Shown piece by piece: positions 40,160 through 49,774 of a stretch of 64,000 nt of DNA. Location: positions 27,151,998 to 27,215,997 of the forward strand of contig OZ038453.1 in assembly GCA_964036195.1 (NCBI GenBank). The letters are read 5' to 3'. The notes below the pieces were generated by a model. It saw nothing but the letters and a program-made list of their open reading frames with translations. It made no database searches and was not told the DNA's origin. The stretch's first letter is position 1. Every line of letters starts with the position of its first letter. The DNA comes from Sphaerolaimus hirsutus. Lineage: Eukaryota; Nematoda; Chromadorea; Monhysterida; Sphaerolaimidae. The translations under genes and the position numbers were made by a program.

Positions 40160-43081
40160 TTATACGGATTTTTTAATGGTGTCTATCCATTTGCAAATGT
40201 CCGCGGATTTACACATTCCGTGTTTTGTGGGTAAATTCGGGTAATTTATGCATAGTTTTAAAAGGGTTGTACACATTTTGTCAATGTTAAATTCCATAGA
40301 ATGAAGATTCCTCATCATATCAAGTATCCTTCGGGAGCTGTCTGATAAGTTCGTGCACACTTCCATGTATCTCTTGCTTTGAGAATACAGTGTGTTGTAA
40401 CCAAGTTCTGGGGGGACGTTGCTGGAAACGTGCGTGTTTTTTACTATACTGAATTTGTAATCGTCTGTTTTATTCCACAGGTTGAATAGTGGCCAGTTGT
40501 TCTGCACCGATACGTCCAGGTCTAGGAAGTGTACCTTGCTGCCGCCCTCGTTTTTGTCTGGTTCAAGGGTTAGTTCGGTTCCGTAGATGTCTTGTGAGAT
40601 GGTTAAAAAGTCTGGCTTGTTTATTACGAGTATATCATCTACGTATCTCTTTGTGCGGTGTAGGGTTCTGGCCTTTATATTGTTTTCTTTGTTTCCCAAA
40701 TATCTGTATTCCATGCCAGCAAGCGTTAGATTCGCAATGTCGCTGGAGGCACTGCCTCCCATTGGAATGCCTAGCGTTTGCTGGTATATGAATCCGCAGA
40801 ATTTGATGTGTGTGTTTTTTAGTACCATGTCTAGTAGGTTTTCTGCGTTTGGTACAGATAATATTTTTCCTGGCTTGTTTGAAGAGTTCTGTGTTGCTCC
40901 AGATTTCGTAATTCGAAAGCAACCGTTTTTTATGATGAGGTCCATGAGGAAGTTTATGTTTGTTTTGATTAGGTGGTGTGGTAGCGTGGTGAACATGTTG
41001 GCGAAGTCGTAGGTGTGTATGCTATTGATTTTGTGTTGTTTTTCTAGCGTTTTTGCGACTTCTATACTGTTTTTGCACAGCCAATATCTATTTGTGCCGT
41101 TGCGTTTAGAAATTACTTTACAGTATGTTTCTAGTCTCGTAGTGAGATATTGCAGTATTTTGTGTAAGTCCCATGCGAGACTGTTGATGTTGGAGCATTT
41201 GCTACCAGCTATGTATCTGAATTTTATGGGGTTCTTGTGGAATTTGGGCGTGGCGTATATGATAGGGAAAGTTTCACTGAATCGGTCCATTTCCCCGTCG
41301 TGATTTTTTGTTTCCTGTAATAGTTTTTTAGATATCCCCTCGCCGTGTGTATTTGTATGTCCGATGTATTTGTATGTTTCATTTCCACTTTTTTCGAATA
41401 TACCGTCTTTAACCCCGAGTTCTTTTGCAATGATTTGTATGTAATATTTTTTGCAGATGAACGCGTAGGTGGCAGCTGCTTTGTCGATAGGGGTGATTAC
41501 ATACTTTTCTTGCAGTTTTGTCAGGGCTCTGGTAATTTTTTCTTTGTCATAATTAGCTGTTTTATTCGTGCACCCGTATTTGATCCGTCTAGTAATGAGA
41601 TTAGATGCTTTGTTGTGCCAGATGTTGATTTTTTCTGAGTCTGATGTGTGTTTTGACATAAGATATGATTTTATTTCATTTAGTATGCCCTGGCTTTTCG
41701 TTAGTGTTGATTTTTTACACGGAGGGTTTGGTATTCTGTAGTTAGCTCCGTAGCTTAGTATTTGTGCTAAGTCTTTGTCTTCGCATATTTTTAAGTCGCC
41801 TGTTATGACATGGCCATGATGTGAGTCTATGAAGCTACTGTTAACGCAATCACATGCTTTATTTTGAATGTATTTGTATTCTTCCAATTCTAGATTTTTT
41901 AGAACTTTATTGTAGTTAAATGCTGTGACGCCGAAAGGTGTTTCATATTTGGTCGAAATTAATATTTCGCTTAGTGTAGATTTCAATTCCGGAGGCAAAT
42001 GTGAGGTAGTACTCTGGCTTTTCAGTGTTTTTGTTAACCCATTTATACCATCGGTCGGGTTGGAGTATTGGTATACGAATATTTTCGGGTGTTTGGGTTT
42101 TGTTGGTTTGTACACGGCTTTCTGCCTTTTAGCGCAGAGTAGGGCTGTGTACTTGTTGTATGTGTTCCAGTTTATGTTTTTTGCATTTAGTTGTTTCAGA
42201 ACCTCATTGATTGCCGTTTCCGTATTTTTTGTTTTCTGTTTGAGGCATTTTTGTAAAATTTGGTAATTTGTGTCGTTGTTGGACGGTTCAATCCCGTTAG
42301 GTGTCTGTTTTTTACGTAGTGTTTTTTTCTTTCTTTGTCCAATTCTAGGTAGTGAAAAGTTGAGGAAGGGTAGTCGTGAGTGTTTGTTGGTGATGTCTAT
42401 TTCAGTTATGTTCCCCAGACCTTTAATAATGCTGTTACCTCCCATTGGGTATGCAGTCGTCAATGCATTTATGTATTGCATTTCAGACTCAGCGAATAGT
42501 TGTGGTTTATGTGTTCCTATGTCGGCGTCGGCGATTTTTTCCAGTATATCCAGTGTTATTGATGACGGGTCACATTTATTTGTATAGAAGTGTCGGTAGA
42601 AGTGGGTGTCTACCCTATGTATGCCTTTTCTCGAGTTTTTAATGTGCCCCATGTGTTGTGCAAAACGTGTTTTAATTTTTTGCTTAGTTTCCCCCACATA
42701 TTGCATTTTGCAGCAGCCACAAGTCATAAGGTAAATGACGTTGTTTGTGGTGCAGCTTAGGTTTTCATGGTGTATGAATTTAGCTCCAGTGGTGGTGGAG
42801 CAGTAGTATCGATCCTTGCTGAGATGTGTGCAGGTCGTGCACCTGTGCGACTTGCACTTAGTGTGTACTGCACCTTGCGTTATTTCGACTTTTTCAACGG
42901 TCAGGTCATTGCGTGTTTGCAATTTCCAAGCGTTTTCACTCGACCTGGTAGCCCTTAGAAGGGCTGTTGGATTAATGTGTAGTAATTTTGGCACGTGTGC
43001 AACATTCATGCGTCGCTGGGTGGCATCGGTTGCCCCGGATGCGGTAGCATGAGTCGAGTTGCTTGTAGTGCTAAAATTCAT
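40160..43081 (-). CDS. Penelope-like ORF: GIY-YIG nuclease + reverse transcriptase
   Basis: 973 residues from ATG 43081, uninterrupted. A Cys cluster (C76, C81, C84, C94) precedes the GIY-YIG nuclease: VIYLMTC (115-121), QYVGET (127-132), R139 and H143, E198/E200, and PMGGNS near 212-217. After a ~300-residue linker the RT follows: TPIDKAA, YATPKFHKNP, YDFANMFTTLPHH, LGIPMGGSASS and catalytic YVDD (813-816), then HFLDLDV and a basic C-terminus. Canonical Penelope has the nuclease after the RT; here it is before. The element would nick DNA with the nuclease and prime reverse transcription there. The absence of internal stops suggests a recently active copy. Confidence 0.9.
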   Translation of the reverse strand: MNFSTTSNSTHATASGATDATQRRMNVAHVPKLLHINPTALLRATRSSENAWKLQTRNDLTVEKVEITQGAVHTKCKSHRCTTCTHLSKDRYYCSTTTGAKFIHHENLSCTTNNVIYLMTCGCCKMQYVGETKQKIKTRFAQHMGHIKNSRKGIHRVDTHFYRHFYTNKCDPSSITLDILEKIADADIGTHKPQLFAESEMQYINALTTAYPMGGNSIIKGLGNITEIDITNKHSRLPFLNFSLPRIGQRKKKTLRKKQTPNGIEPSNNDTNYQILQKCLKQKTKNTETAINEVLKQLNAKNINWNTYNKYTALLCAKRQKAVYKPTKPKHPKIFVYQYSNPTDGINGLTKTLKSQSTTSHLPPELKSTLSEILISTKYETPFGVTAFNYNKVLKNLELEEYKYIQNKACDCVNSSFIDSHHGHVITGDLKICEDKDLAQILSYGANYRIPNPPCKKSTLTKSQGILNEIKSYLMSKHTSDSEKINIWHNKASNLITRRIKYGCTNKTANYDKEKITRALTKLQEKYVITPIDKAAATYAFICKKYYIQIIAKELGVKDGIFEKSGNETYKYIGHTNTHGEGISKKLLQETKNHDGEMDRFSETFPIIYATPKFHKNPIKFRYIAGSKCSNINSLAWDLHKILQYLTTRLETYCKVISKRNGTNRYWLCKNSIEVAKTLEKQHKINSIHTYDFANMFTTLPHHLIKTNINFLMDLIIKNGCFRITKSGATQNSSNKPGKILSVPNAENLLDMVLKNTHIKFCGFIYQQTLGIPMGGSASSDIANLTLAGMEYRYLGNKENNIKARTLHRTKRYVDDILVINKPDFLTISQDIYGTELTLEPDKNEGGSKVHFLDLDVSVQNNWPLFNLWNKTDDYKFSIVKNTHVSSNVPPELGYNTLYSQSKRYMEVCTNLSDSSRRILDMMRNLHSMEFNIDKMCTTLLKLCINYPNLPTKHGMCKSADICKWIDTIKKSV

Positions 43082-43297
43082 ATTGGTTGTGGTTTGGGTT
43101 TTTTTTCGTTTTCATGCAGAAAACTTTAATCGACCTGAATTTGTTTTATTTGTGTCTGTTTTTGTCAACAGGTGCATGAAAGTGGTGCAGAAAGTTTGGG
43201 TGGCCCGTGGTCAGTCGGGCGTGTTCACCATTGTGTCGAAAAGTGCTATGAATTTGATCGATGTTATTAGAAAAAATGCAAAAAGCGCGTGATGGTT

Positions 43298-43327
43298 TGG
43301 TGACTGGCCGGGTTTCGAACCCGCGGT
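43298..43327 (-). other. tRNA T-arm-like sequence ending in CCA
   Basis: The minus strand reads CGGGTTCGAAACCCG, a perfect T-stem/loop and B-box match, then GCCAGTCACCA, like an acceptor 3' half with CCA. No matching 5' half (GACTGGC) was found, so this is not a complete tRNA gene. Confidence 0.45.
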
Positions 43328-43594
43328 TGTCGCGTGGGAAAAAAGTCTTGCGACATTGGTGGAGATGCGACGTAGGGTTTCGTGTGTTGTTTTTTGAGTG
43401 TTTTGCTGTTTTATGTGTATTAGTTGACTTGATGTGTTGATTGTGAGAAAGTGGAAAAAATCCTGGCGAACTGGAAAAAGTCAGCTCAGCCTGATTTTTA
43501 TATCACTGAAGAGCCACTATCTAAAAAACCCTTTCAAAAGACCCTATTCCAGCTTGTAAGAATTTTTTTGGTCATCATCGCCGACTCAAAATTA
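43328..43594. other. Penelope-like spacer, nothing else recognised
   Basis: Non-coding part of the spacer between the two tRNA-like motifs. It holds a TGTCGC/GCGACA hairpin next to the T-arm-like sequence. Confidence 0.4.
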
Positions 43595-43640
43595 GGAAGC
43601 TCCCCCACCCCGTAGCGCTAACCACTACGCCATAGCTTCC
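43595..43640 (-). other. tRNA-like mini-cloverleaf with A box
   Basis: On the minus strand GGAAGCT and AGCTTCC pair as a perfect 7-bp acceptor-like stem around TGGCGTAGTGGTTAGCGC, a full A-box/D-arm match. Only 46 nt, so anticodon and T arms are absent. Could act as an RNA polymerase III promoter element or primer-like structure in the Penelope-like spacer, or be a chance or SINE-derived remnant. Confidence 0.4.
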
Positions 43641-44465
43641 ACGCTTATCTTTTGTTTTAAGTGAAAAATGTATCGATAATCGAGTGTGTGGCTTAGCGTG
43701 CGGTTCGCGGTGTAATGCCTTATCAGTACCTCGCGATTAGGGTTTTCGTGTGTTTACATTGGTGTCGCGTTGAATTTGCGTGTCCCTGGGCTTAGTGTTG
43801 TACAGTGTAACTAGCAGAGATGACTATTATTAGATGTTTTTAGGCCGAAAAAGTGTTTTGGATAGAAATAGGCATTTTTTTGCTGGGGTTTTTTTTGTGC
43901 GATTTGCAGGGTGTGCGAGATGGATAGAGGAGTGTGTTTTGTTTCATGTGTTATTTGTGAGAGGTAAATTGAAGTCTAGATGATTGCTATTTTGTTTGTT
44001 TTTTTCGATTTATTGGGCGGTAAGGGTAAACAGTTTAGTATGAAAAAAAGACCCAGTGTAAGTATATTACAGTTAAAAATAGGGCGTGTGTGACACGACA
44101 GAATTAACAAGTTGTGAGTAGACAAATTACCAGTAGACGATAGGCCAGCGTAAAAAATGCAAGTAAAAAAATGTGCCAGTAAGCTACCACGATTCAATTA
44201 GTCACGAAAAAAGCGGGATTATCACTTAGTCGTTTTGTAGGTACCCGACCTCGGCGTGTCGGGCGCGTTGGTGGCGCGGCGCTTGCTTTTGTGTCGCCCG
44301 CGGACGGTTTGCCAGTTGCCGTTAGAGGTGCCAGGGGGATCTGGTGGGTGGGGGGGTTGGTGTGGTTAGGTCTGCCGGACTTTGCATGTTTGCAGGGTTC
44401 GGCATAAGAGCATATTAAGATCCACCTTGAACTTAGTCCAAAAGCTAAAAGCGGCCTGGGTCAAG
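43641..44465. other. Penelope-like spacer between ORF1 and ORF2
   Basis: Non-coding spacer, except that 44366-44686 holds a second minus-strand frame which continues the Pro/Asn-rich composition of ORF1 exon 3 in another frame and may be its true end after a frame break near 44680. Confidence 0.5.
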
Positions 44466-45062
44466 TCACCTTGGCTTTGGCTGGCGCCGCGTCTCGGGTC
44501 GCGGTGGTTGTTGTCGGGTGCAGTGGCTTGCGGTACGCTCGGCGGGGGGTTCGCGGTGGGGTTCGGGTTGGGGCGCGAGTCTGGGATGGCCATGTTGACC
44601 GATCGCTGGCGCAGCAGAGCATTTTTCTTCTGCATGGCTTTCGGATCCGCCTGAGTGGGTTTGTGGGTGTATGATGATGCGTACATCGGGGAGATCGATG
44701 ATACGTAACATCTTTAAGACAAGCTTATCCCGATTGTGACGGACCTTGGCCTTGATTCGGCCATCGGCGATTAGGTCGGCGTATTTCAATTCGAATTCGC
44801 CCGCGTAGAGAACTTCTAGCGGTTTTGAGTCGCGGGGCGCGTCTATGGGCGCCGAGCCAATTTTGGGCCCGTTTAGCATGAAAAATCGGTGGGAATCGCT
44901 CGAAAGGGTAGCAAAAAAGGCCAGACTTTTACAGCTGGATTCTTCCGCGAGTTCCGTTTTTGTTTTGTCTTTTTGAAGTTGGATTTTACCGTCCCCCACG
45001 TTTCTCAACCGAGGGGCGTTTGCAAGCAGCAACTCGGCTGCCGTGCAGGTGGCAAATTTGGT
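44466..45062 (-). CDS. Penelope-like ORF1, exon 3 (function unknown)
   Basis: Starts after acceptor CCCCTCGCAG in phase 0, matching exon 2. Reads TKFATCTAAELLLANAPRLR, KSLAFFATLSSDSHRFFML, EFELKYADLIADGRIKAKVR and LKMLRIIDLPDVRIIIH: well-formed globular composition with no recognised domain. The end turns Pro/His/Arg-rich to a stop at 44466; the alternative frame ending at 44366 looks equally protein-like, so the natural C-terminus is uncertain. Confidence 0.6.
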   Translation of the reverse strand, partial: TKFATCTAAELLLANAPRLRNVGDGKIQLQKDKTKTELAEESSCKSLAFFATLSSDSHRFFMLNGPKIGSAPIDAPRDSKPLEVLYAGEFELKYADLIADGRIKAKVRHNRDKLVLKMLRIIDLPDVRIIIHPQTHSGGSESHAEEKCSAAPAIGQHGHPRLAPQPEPHREPPAERTASHCTRQQPPRPETRRQPKPR

Positions 45063-45259
45063 CTGCGAGGGGGGAGAAGGAAGGTATTTATGTTTTGTGT
45101 CAAAAAAAAGAGGGGGGTCAAAATGAGGTAGTAGCTGAACATGGAAAAGAAGTTGCGTGAAGCATGGAAAAAAGTTTGCGTAGATCTTTTTTGCGTCTAT
45201 TTGCACTAAAAACATATTTTTTGGCATATACCCAACCCCACATGCCCCGTTTTACATAC

Positions 45260-45490
45260 CACCATGGCGGTGCCGCGGAAGTCGATGGTGTCGAGTTCGC
45301 GTACGCATTGGTGGTCGCCGCCCAGCCCCATGCTGCCCGACATTAGGTTCCGAACAATGGATTTGATGTCTTGTTTGCTGTTGGTGCGGGGGTCGATGCC
45401 ATGATGTTTCCAGATGACGTTGTAGCGGTTGATTTCTCTTGCGAGAAGTTTGATGGCGGCGGCATTGGACTCGGGGGTGGGGGCCTCGGG
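45260..45490 (-). CDS. Penelope-like ORF1, exon 2
   Basis: Between acceptor CCCCCCTCGTAG and donor GTG|GTATGT; 231 nt, phase 0 at both ends. Encodes 77 residues: PEAPTPESNAAAIKLLAREI, NRYNVIWKHHGIDPRTNSKQ, SIVRNLMSGSMGLGGDHQCV and ELDTIDFRGTAMV. The intron to exon 3 is 197 bp. Open frame, consensus sites and phase match on both sides support genuine splicing. Confidence 0.65.
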
Positions 45491-46133
45491 CTACGAGGGG
45501 GGTGAGTGGGATATGTGTGTGAGAATTTGCAAATAGGTGCATGTGTAAATACAAAATTGTGTACAAATCCTACATGATCTCTATAGCTGGCAGGGACCAA
45601 ATCGCGGTGTGCCAACTTTTTCTAGAGATAGGGGTGGTTTTCTGTTGGTGCCCAAACCACTGATAAACCCGACTGGCGAATAACAGTGTGAAGGCCGACC
45701 TGCTAGGTACCACGCAGTCATTCGCTACGTGAGTACTGTCGCAGGATTTGTATGAGGATTTTGTAAGTCAGAAGCGTGACACACGCTGTATATGCAGTGC
45801 CGGAAGCACTAGCGACTGCACATTGACAACGGAATCATTTTAAGGTTTTGAATTTTGTCAAAAAGACGCTGGTTGGCGAGCTTTTATCGCCTGGTCGAAA
45901 AGTTCAACGGAAGTTTTTTGTGGATTTTTAGTGATTTTACCGTGTGACCAGCACCTCGCGCCGGTTTAAGCGTTTACCAGCTTAAATCGTGTCTGAGTTT
46001 TTTTGTGTATCCAAAAGTTGTGTTTTTGTGAAAAAGATAATTTTTCACGTTCCTCGACTACTATAGAAGTCAAGTAGGTACCCTATGCACAATTCTCTAT
46101 AACCGCAGACACTAATGTCTGCACCCAAATTAC

Positions 46134-46255
46134 CTCAACGCCGGTGGCGTAGCGGCGCGGCTTCTTGGCAGACGGCGCACCCGAAACAGGGGCACGAATT
46201 TTGCAGACTTTTTCGGGATGCGACCCAACGAACTGCCTCGCTGCGGTGGAGCCAT
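46134..46255 (-). pseudogene. Penelope-like ORF1 exon 1, frame-shifted copy
   Basis: ATG at 46255 (MAPPQRGSSLGRIPKKSAKF), donor GAG|GTAATT at 46134. In the downstream repeat the same exon is 132 nt (44 codons, phase 0, with a basic KKPRR motif near its end). Here it is 122 nt because of a 10-bp loss, so it does not join exon 2 in frame. Confidence 0.55.
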
Positions 46256-46321
46256 GCTGGAGAATGAGCTAAGTCTCGGGGCCAAGCGTTGTCGAATGAA
46301 TTTTTTTGGGTTTTGCTGTGG

Positions 46322-46329
46322 CTTTTATA
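46322..46329 (-). promoter_or_regulatory. TATA box of the Penelope-like pLTR
   Basis: Minus strand TATAAAAG, about 70 bp upstream of the exon-1 ATG at 46255; identical in the other repeat at 39827-39834. A position typical of an RNA polymerase II core promoter. Confidence 0.6.
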
Positions 46330-46638
46330 TCCCTGTGACTGCTCAAGATAATCGTTTTTTGTTTTCCCATTGCAGCGCGCAAGATGGCGGCTTCCCTTTG
46401 ATCGTGGTGGATTATCTAGCCGTGTCCGCTCAGCAGAGCTCGACGTTCGTTTTGGCACGTGGTTAGTTCTTTGTTGCGTGTGCACTTATTGCAATCAATG
46501 TGTGCCATCGGGTGGATTAAGTCGTTGGATAGTTTTGTCGAAATTTTATTAGCGATACCGGGTGGTCTGTTTTTGTTATCTTGGGGGGATTTTATGTGTG
46601 TTGATTTGCGTGTGTGATTAAGTGTGGGCCCCCAGACA

Positions 46639-46863
46639 TTTAATTGTCACATTTGCATGCCCTATCTCCAGTTCTGGGAGTGGTGGAAAACTAATACTTG
46701 TGGGGTATTTAGGTGCAACTCCCATACTCCTCATGAATGGATGGGGCAGCGGCGACTCACTATAGAGGGTGTCGCCATATATGTGAAGAAAAATTCCAGC
46801 GTTTTCACTGTCCCACACAGGTCCGGCGCCCACTTGATTTCTTGTGCTACGGTTTGAAAAATG
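46639..46863. other. Intergenic, nothing recognised
   Basis: Short unique stretch without coding or repeat evidence. Confidence 0.35.
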
Positions 46864-47045
46864 GGCGCCAGGCATAGGCGGCGTAAGTGCTTGTGCGCTT
46901 GTGAATGTCACAAGCGGAATTTTCAGTGTCACAAGCAGAAATACCCATGTTTACCTAGTAAAAAGTGTCACAAGGTCAAATTTTGGCCAATGTGATTGTG
47001 AATGTCACAAGCACAAATTGGGACCTTGCGCCGCCTATGGCGCCA
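46864..47045. repeat. Palindromic element with GTCACAAGC words
   Basis: Ends GGCGCCAGGCATAGGCGGCG and CGCCGCCTATGGCGCC are inverted; the interior (46917-47036) is the repeat also present at 3565-3690. A run of further GGCGCC words follows to about 47130. Confidence 0.6.
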
Positions 47046-47239
47046 GGCGCCAATGGCGCCACAGTAAATAGGCACCATGGAGCAGCACCGCTTGGCTACC
47101 TCAAATAGCGCCAGTGCCATGGCGCCATTCCGTTACTAACATTCCACAAACACCCACCCTCTAAGCAGCAGACAAGAAAAATACATTTTGCAAATTTAAA
47201 AATGCACTCTTTGCTTTTATTTTTACACACTTCACACCA

Positions 47240-47480
47240 TGGTGAAGGATGTTTTTAAGAGGGGTGTGCAAGGTTCCAAGCTGTGTGAAAAACTTTACCT
47301 CAAAAATGCTTCTTTTGGGAAATTTACTTTGGGTGAATTTTAAGACATCATCATTATCACGATGTTATCATGGGAACTAAAATTTTCAAAATTTACAATA
47401 TCCAATTCACCCCAAGTGAATTTTCTTATGAAGGCGTTTTTTGAGGAAAAGTTTTTTACACAACATGGAACCCTCAACCC
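47240..47480. repeat. Palindrome related to 1-652
   Basis: Inverted arms around about 47365, with CCCCAAGTGAATTTT facing AAATTTACTTTGGGTG. The centre (GACATCATCATTATCACGAT, GGGAACTAAAATT) matches the centre of 1-652. Confidence 0.6.
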
Positions 47481-47703
47481 TCCTCGATAAAACATACAGG
47501 TCACAACTGAAAAGTGTTTATATTGACAGTTGGTGAGTATTGGTATTATCAACTCAATAATTGTACAATGAATGTAAAATGAGTGGTAAACATTGAAAAT
47601 AGTTAATTAATCAGCTGGTTTCTGTCAAAATCACAGTGTAAATTGTCTAATATGAATGGCTACAATTTGCAGATAACTTCCTATCAGTAATCACATTTAG
47701 GTA

Positions 47704-48136
47704 CCGTATTTCCTCGAAATACCCCCCCCCCTCGTTTGACCCCCCTTTCGAGACCACTATGAAACAATCACCCCCCCCCCCCTCGAAATACCCCCCCCCC
47801 CAGATTGAGTGTAAAGAGAACGTACATGACAAATACTGTGTAGTGCAGAACACACGTGAAAACAATGTCGTAATCACGTTAGAACAGTGTTTATATGTAC
47901 CATCTACGTACTACTATTAGTCTACAGGAGTCTATACATGTCAGTTATTGATGCATTTTTCTACCCCAGTGTACATCACAAACGGCGATTTTGTACTAGG
48001 ATTTGAAAAAAAATTTCTGGCGCAATAATAACCCCCCCCCCCTTGAAATACCCCCCCCCCCTTCGTTTAACCCCCCCCCACCTCTTGGGACCACTATGAA
48101 ACAATCACCCCCGGGGGGTATTTCGAGGAAATACGG
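47704..48136. mobile_element. C-tract MITE (TA-flanked)
   Basis: Complete copy: CCGTATTTCCTCGAAATA at the left and its complement at the right, TA flanks, C runs up to 12, and the shared core with GTAGTGCAGAACACACGTGA. Confidence 0.85.
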
Positions 48137-48600
48137 TATGTTTATTTATAGAATGTAAATGGGTCAATCTAAAATTAGGATTCAATTGATTTATATGGCT
48201 GGCTTCAATTTGATCAAAAAGCTGATTTTATCGTCCACAATTATTCTGTTGACTAAAATGCAGCTGGTTTACCACAGGATGCTTTTAGATTGTTCCAGAA
48301 GTTGTATCTAATGGCTTTGCAGAACCCGATATGTGGTTTTAAAAGATTTATATCTGGTTGAAAATGAGCATTTGGAGGGTCGATATTTGGTTGGAAAGGA
48401 GAATGTATCTGTCCAGAATTAGGGTAGAAGGTAGGTCTAAAATATGGTTGATGTAATGGGATCAGGCTGCCTGTTGGTGACATGCGTCAACTGTGAAACC
48501 CATTATAAGTTCGCAATGCAGTTCACATTTGAGGCATCTAGTTCCGTATGTCGGTAAGGACCAAAATGACAAAAAATGAGTTAGGTGCAGATCTGATATA
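48137..48600. other. Intergenic, nothing recognised
   Basis: No coding or repeat signal; the 76-codon minus frame at 48253-48483 has no visible domain. Confidence 0.4.
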
Positions 48601-49313
48601 CCGTATTACCTCGAATTATCCCCCCCCCCTTGAATTAATCCCCCCCTCGAATTAACCCCCCATCAAAATCGGCTGGGGAAATAATAAACCCCCCCCTCGA
48701 AATACCCCCCCCCCTTTCGGAATGATGTACGTCATGTACATAATGGCGCACCGCACACTGAAATTTTGAGTTCAGCGTTCGAACGTTTTTGCACGCTGAA
48801 CTACAAACGCTGAAATCAAAATCTACAGAACAATGCGTTTTTGAAGCGTAAAAATTCGGCTCGCATGGCAATTACGCAAATATTGCAAACTCGGAATTGT
48901 TTTACGCTTCAAAAATGTTAGGTTCTTGATATTTTGATTTCAGCATTTGTAGTTCAGCGTGCAAAAACGTTCGAACGCTGAACGCAAAATTTCAGTGTGC
49001 GGTGCGGCAATAAATACGTCATGTATGCAACTGTACATGATGTATATTACTGTTTATTTGTATTGCAGCTACACATGGACATGTTTGTGTAGCTAATCTA
49101 CGTTTTTATGTCCAAATATATCTTGTTTGGACACATTTAATACCTGTTTTGGGCATGCAAATGCCTACTATTTACTACGATCCTTATGAAAATTTCTGAT
49201 GAAATAATAAGACCCCCCTCGAATAAACCCCCCCCCCCCCCTCGAATTAACCCCCCCTCAAATTTTGCTGGCGAAATAATAAACCCCCATGGGGGTATTT
49301 CGAGGTAATACGG
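48601..49313. mobile_element. C-tract MITE, CCGTATTACC subfamily, with nested palindrome
   Basis: Ends CCGTATTACCTCGAATTA and TATTTCGAGGTAATACGG, TA flanks. This subfamily has TTAC instead of TTTC in the terminus and AATTA words next to the C runs; also at 55535 and 58244. A separate palindrome (48748-49012) with CACACTGAAATTTTGAGTTC facing its near complement around GTTCGAACGTTTTTGCACGC lies inside. Confidence 0.8.
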
Positions 49314-49355
49314 TATGCATATATATTTGTTCATTATAGAAAAAAATTTTTTCTC

Positions 49356-49735
49356 AATATCTCACTCCATTCCCGAGATACAGGGACACCGATTCTTGAA
49401 AAAATTAAAAAAATCATCCGAATGTCGGTATGTCCACCCTGAAATTGATGAAATTTCACTCGAATCTCGGTATGTCCAATAAAAGCCAACATTTATTTCA
49501 CTCGAAACTTGGTATCTCCACTGCCAGAAATCTATTTCCGAATTACGGTATAGAATTGCACGGATTTGTCTAAAACCCAATACAAAATTGGAAAAATCAT
49601 CCGAATTACGGTATAGAAATCTGAACGTGTTTTTTGAAAAAATCACTCAAAACTCGTTATCTCCAAAAAAACTTTTTCCGAATGTCGGTATCTCCAAAAA
49701 ATCTATGTCCGAATGTCGGTATGTCCACTCATAGA
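49356..49735. repeat. Degenerate tandem repeat, TCGGTATGTCCA words
   Basis: At least seven units share CCGAATGTCGGTATGTCCA or variants (CGAATCTCGGTATGTCCA, CGAAACTTGGTATCTCCA, CCGAATTACGGTATAGAA), spaced roughly 25-60 bp. A further short piece lies at 53112-53165 on the other side of the composite palindrome. Confidence 0.65.
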
Positions 49736-49774
49736 TTTACTCTCAGATGACACCATTTTCATAGGGTGGCTTCT

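Larger units (their letters stand above)
39332..46638 (-). mobile_element. Penelope-like element with N-terminal GIY-YIG and a spliced upstream ORF
   Basis: Direct repeats of 812 and 802 bp (39332-40143, 45837-46638) enclose, on the minus strand, a promoter and exon 1 in the upstream repeat, two further exons (45260-45490, 44466-45062), a spacer with tRNA-like motifs, and a 973-codon GIY-YIG/RT ORF ending 17 bp before the downstream repeat. Penelope-like elements are known to have LTR-like direct repeats and sometimes introns. An N-terminal GIY-YIG is the permuted order reported for the Chlamys/Naiad branch. No target duplication was found. Confidence 0.85.
45837..46638 (-). repeat. Penelope-like pLTR, upstream copy
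   Basis: 802 bp, near-identical to 39332-40143. Acts as the 5' repeat on the minus strand with TATA box and exon 1. Differs by a replaced patch near 46183-46192 that removes 10 bp. Confidence 0.88.

Noticed and set aside
43298-43640. A complete tRNA gene in the Penelope-like spacer
   Set aside because: The acceptor halves of the two tRNA-like pieces are not complementary and lie 300 nt apart; no anticodon arm could be drawn.
46135-46485. Frames of 82-121 codons on both strands of the Penelope-like direct repeats
   Set aside because: They overlap the promoter and exon 1 in other frames and lack motifs; only the exon-1 frame with its donor is supported.
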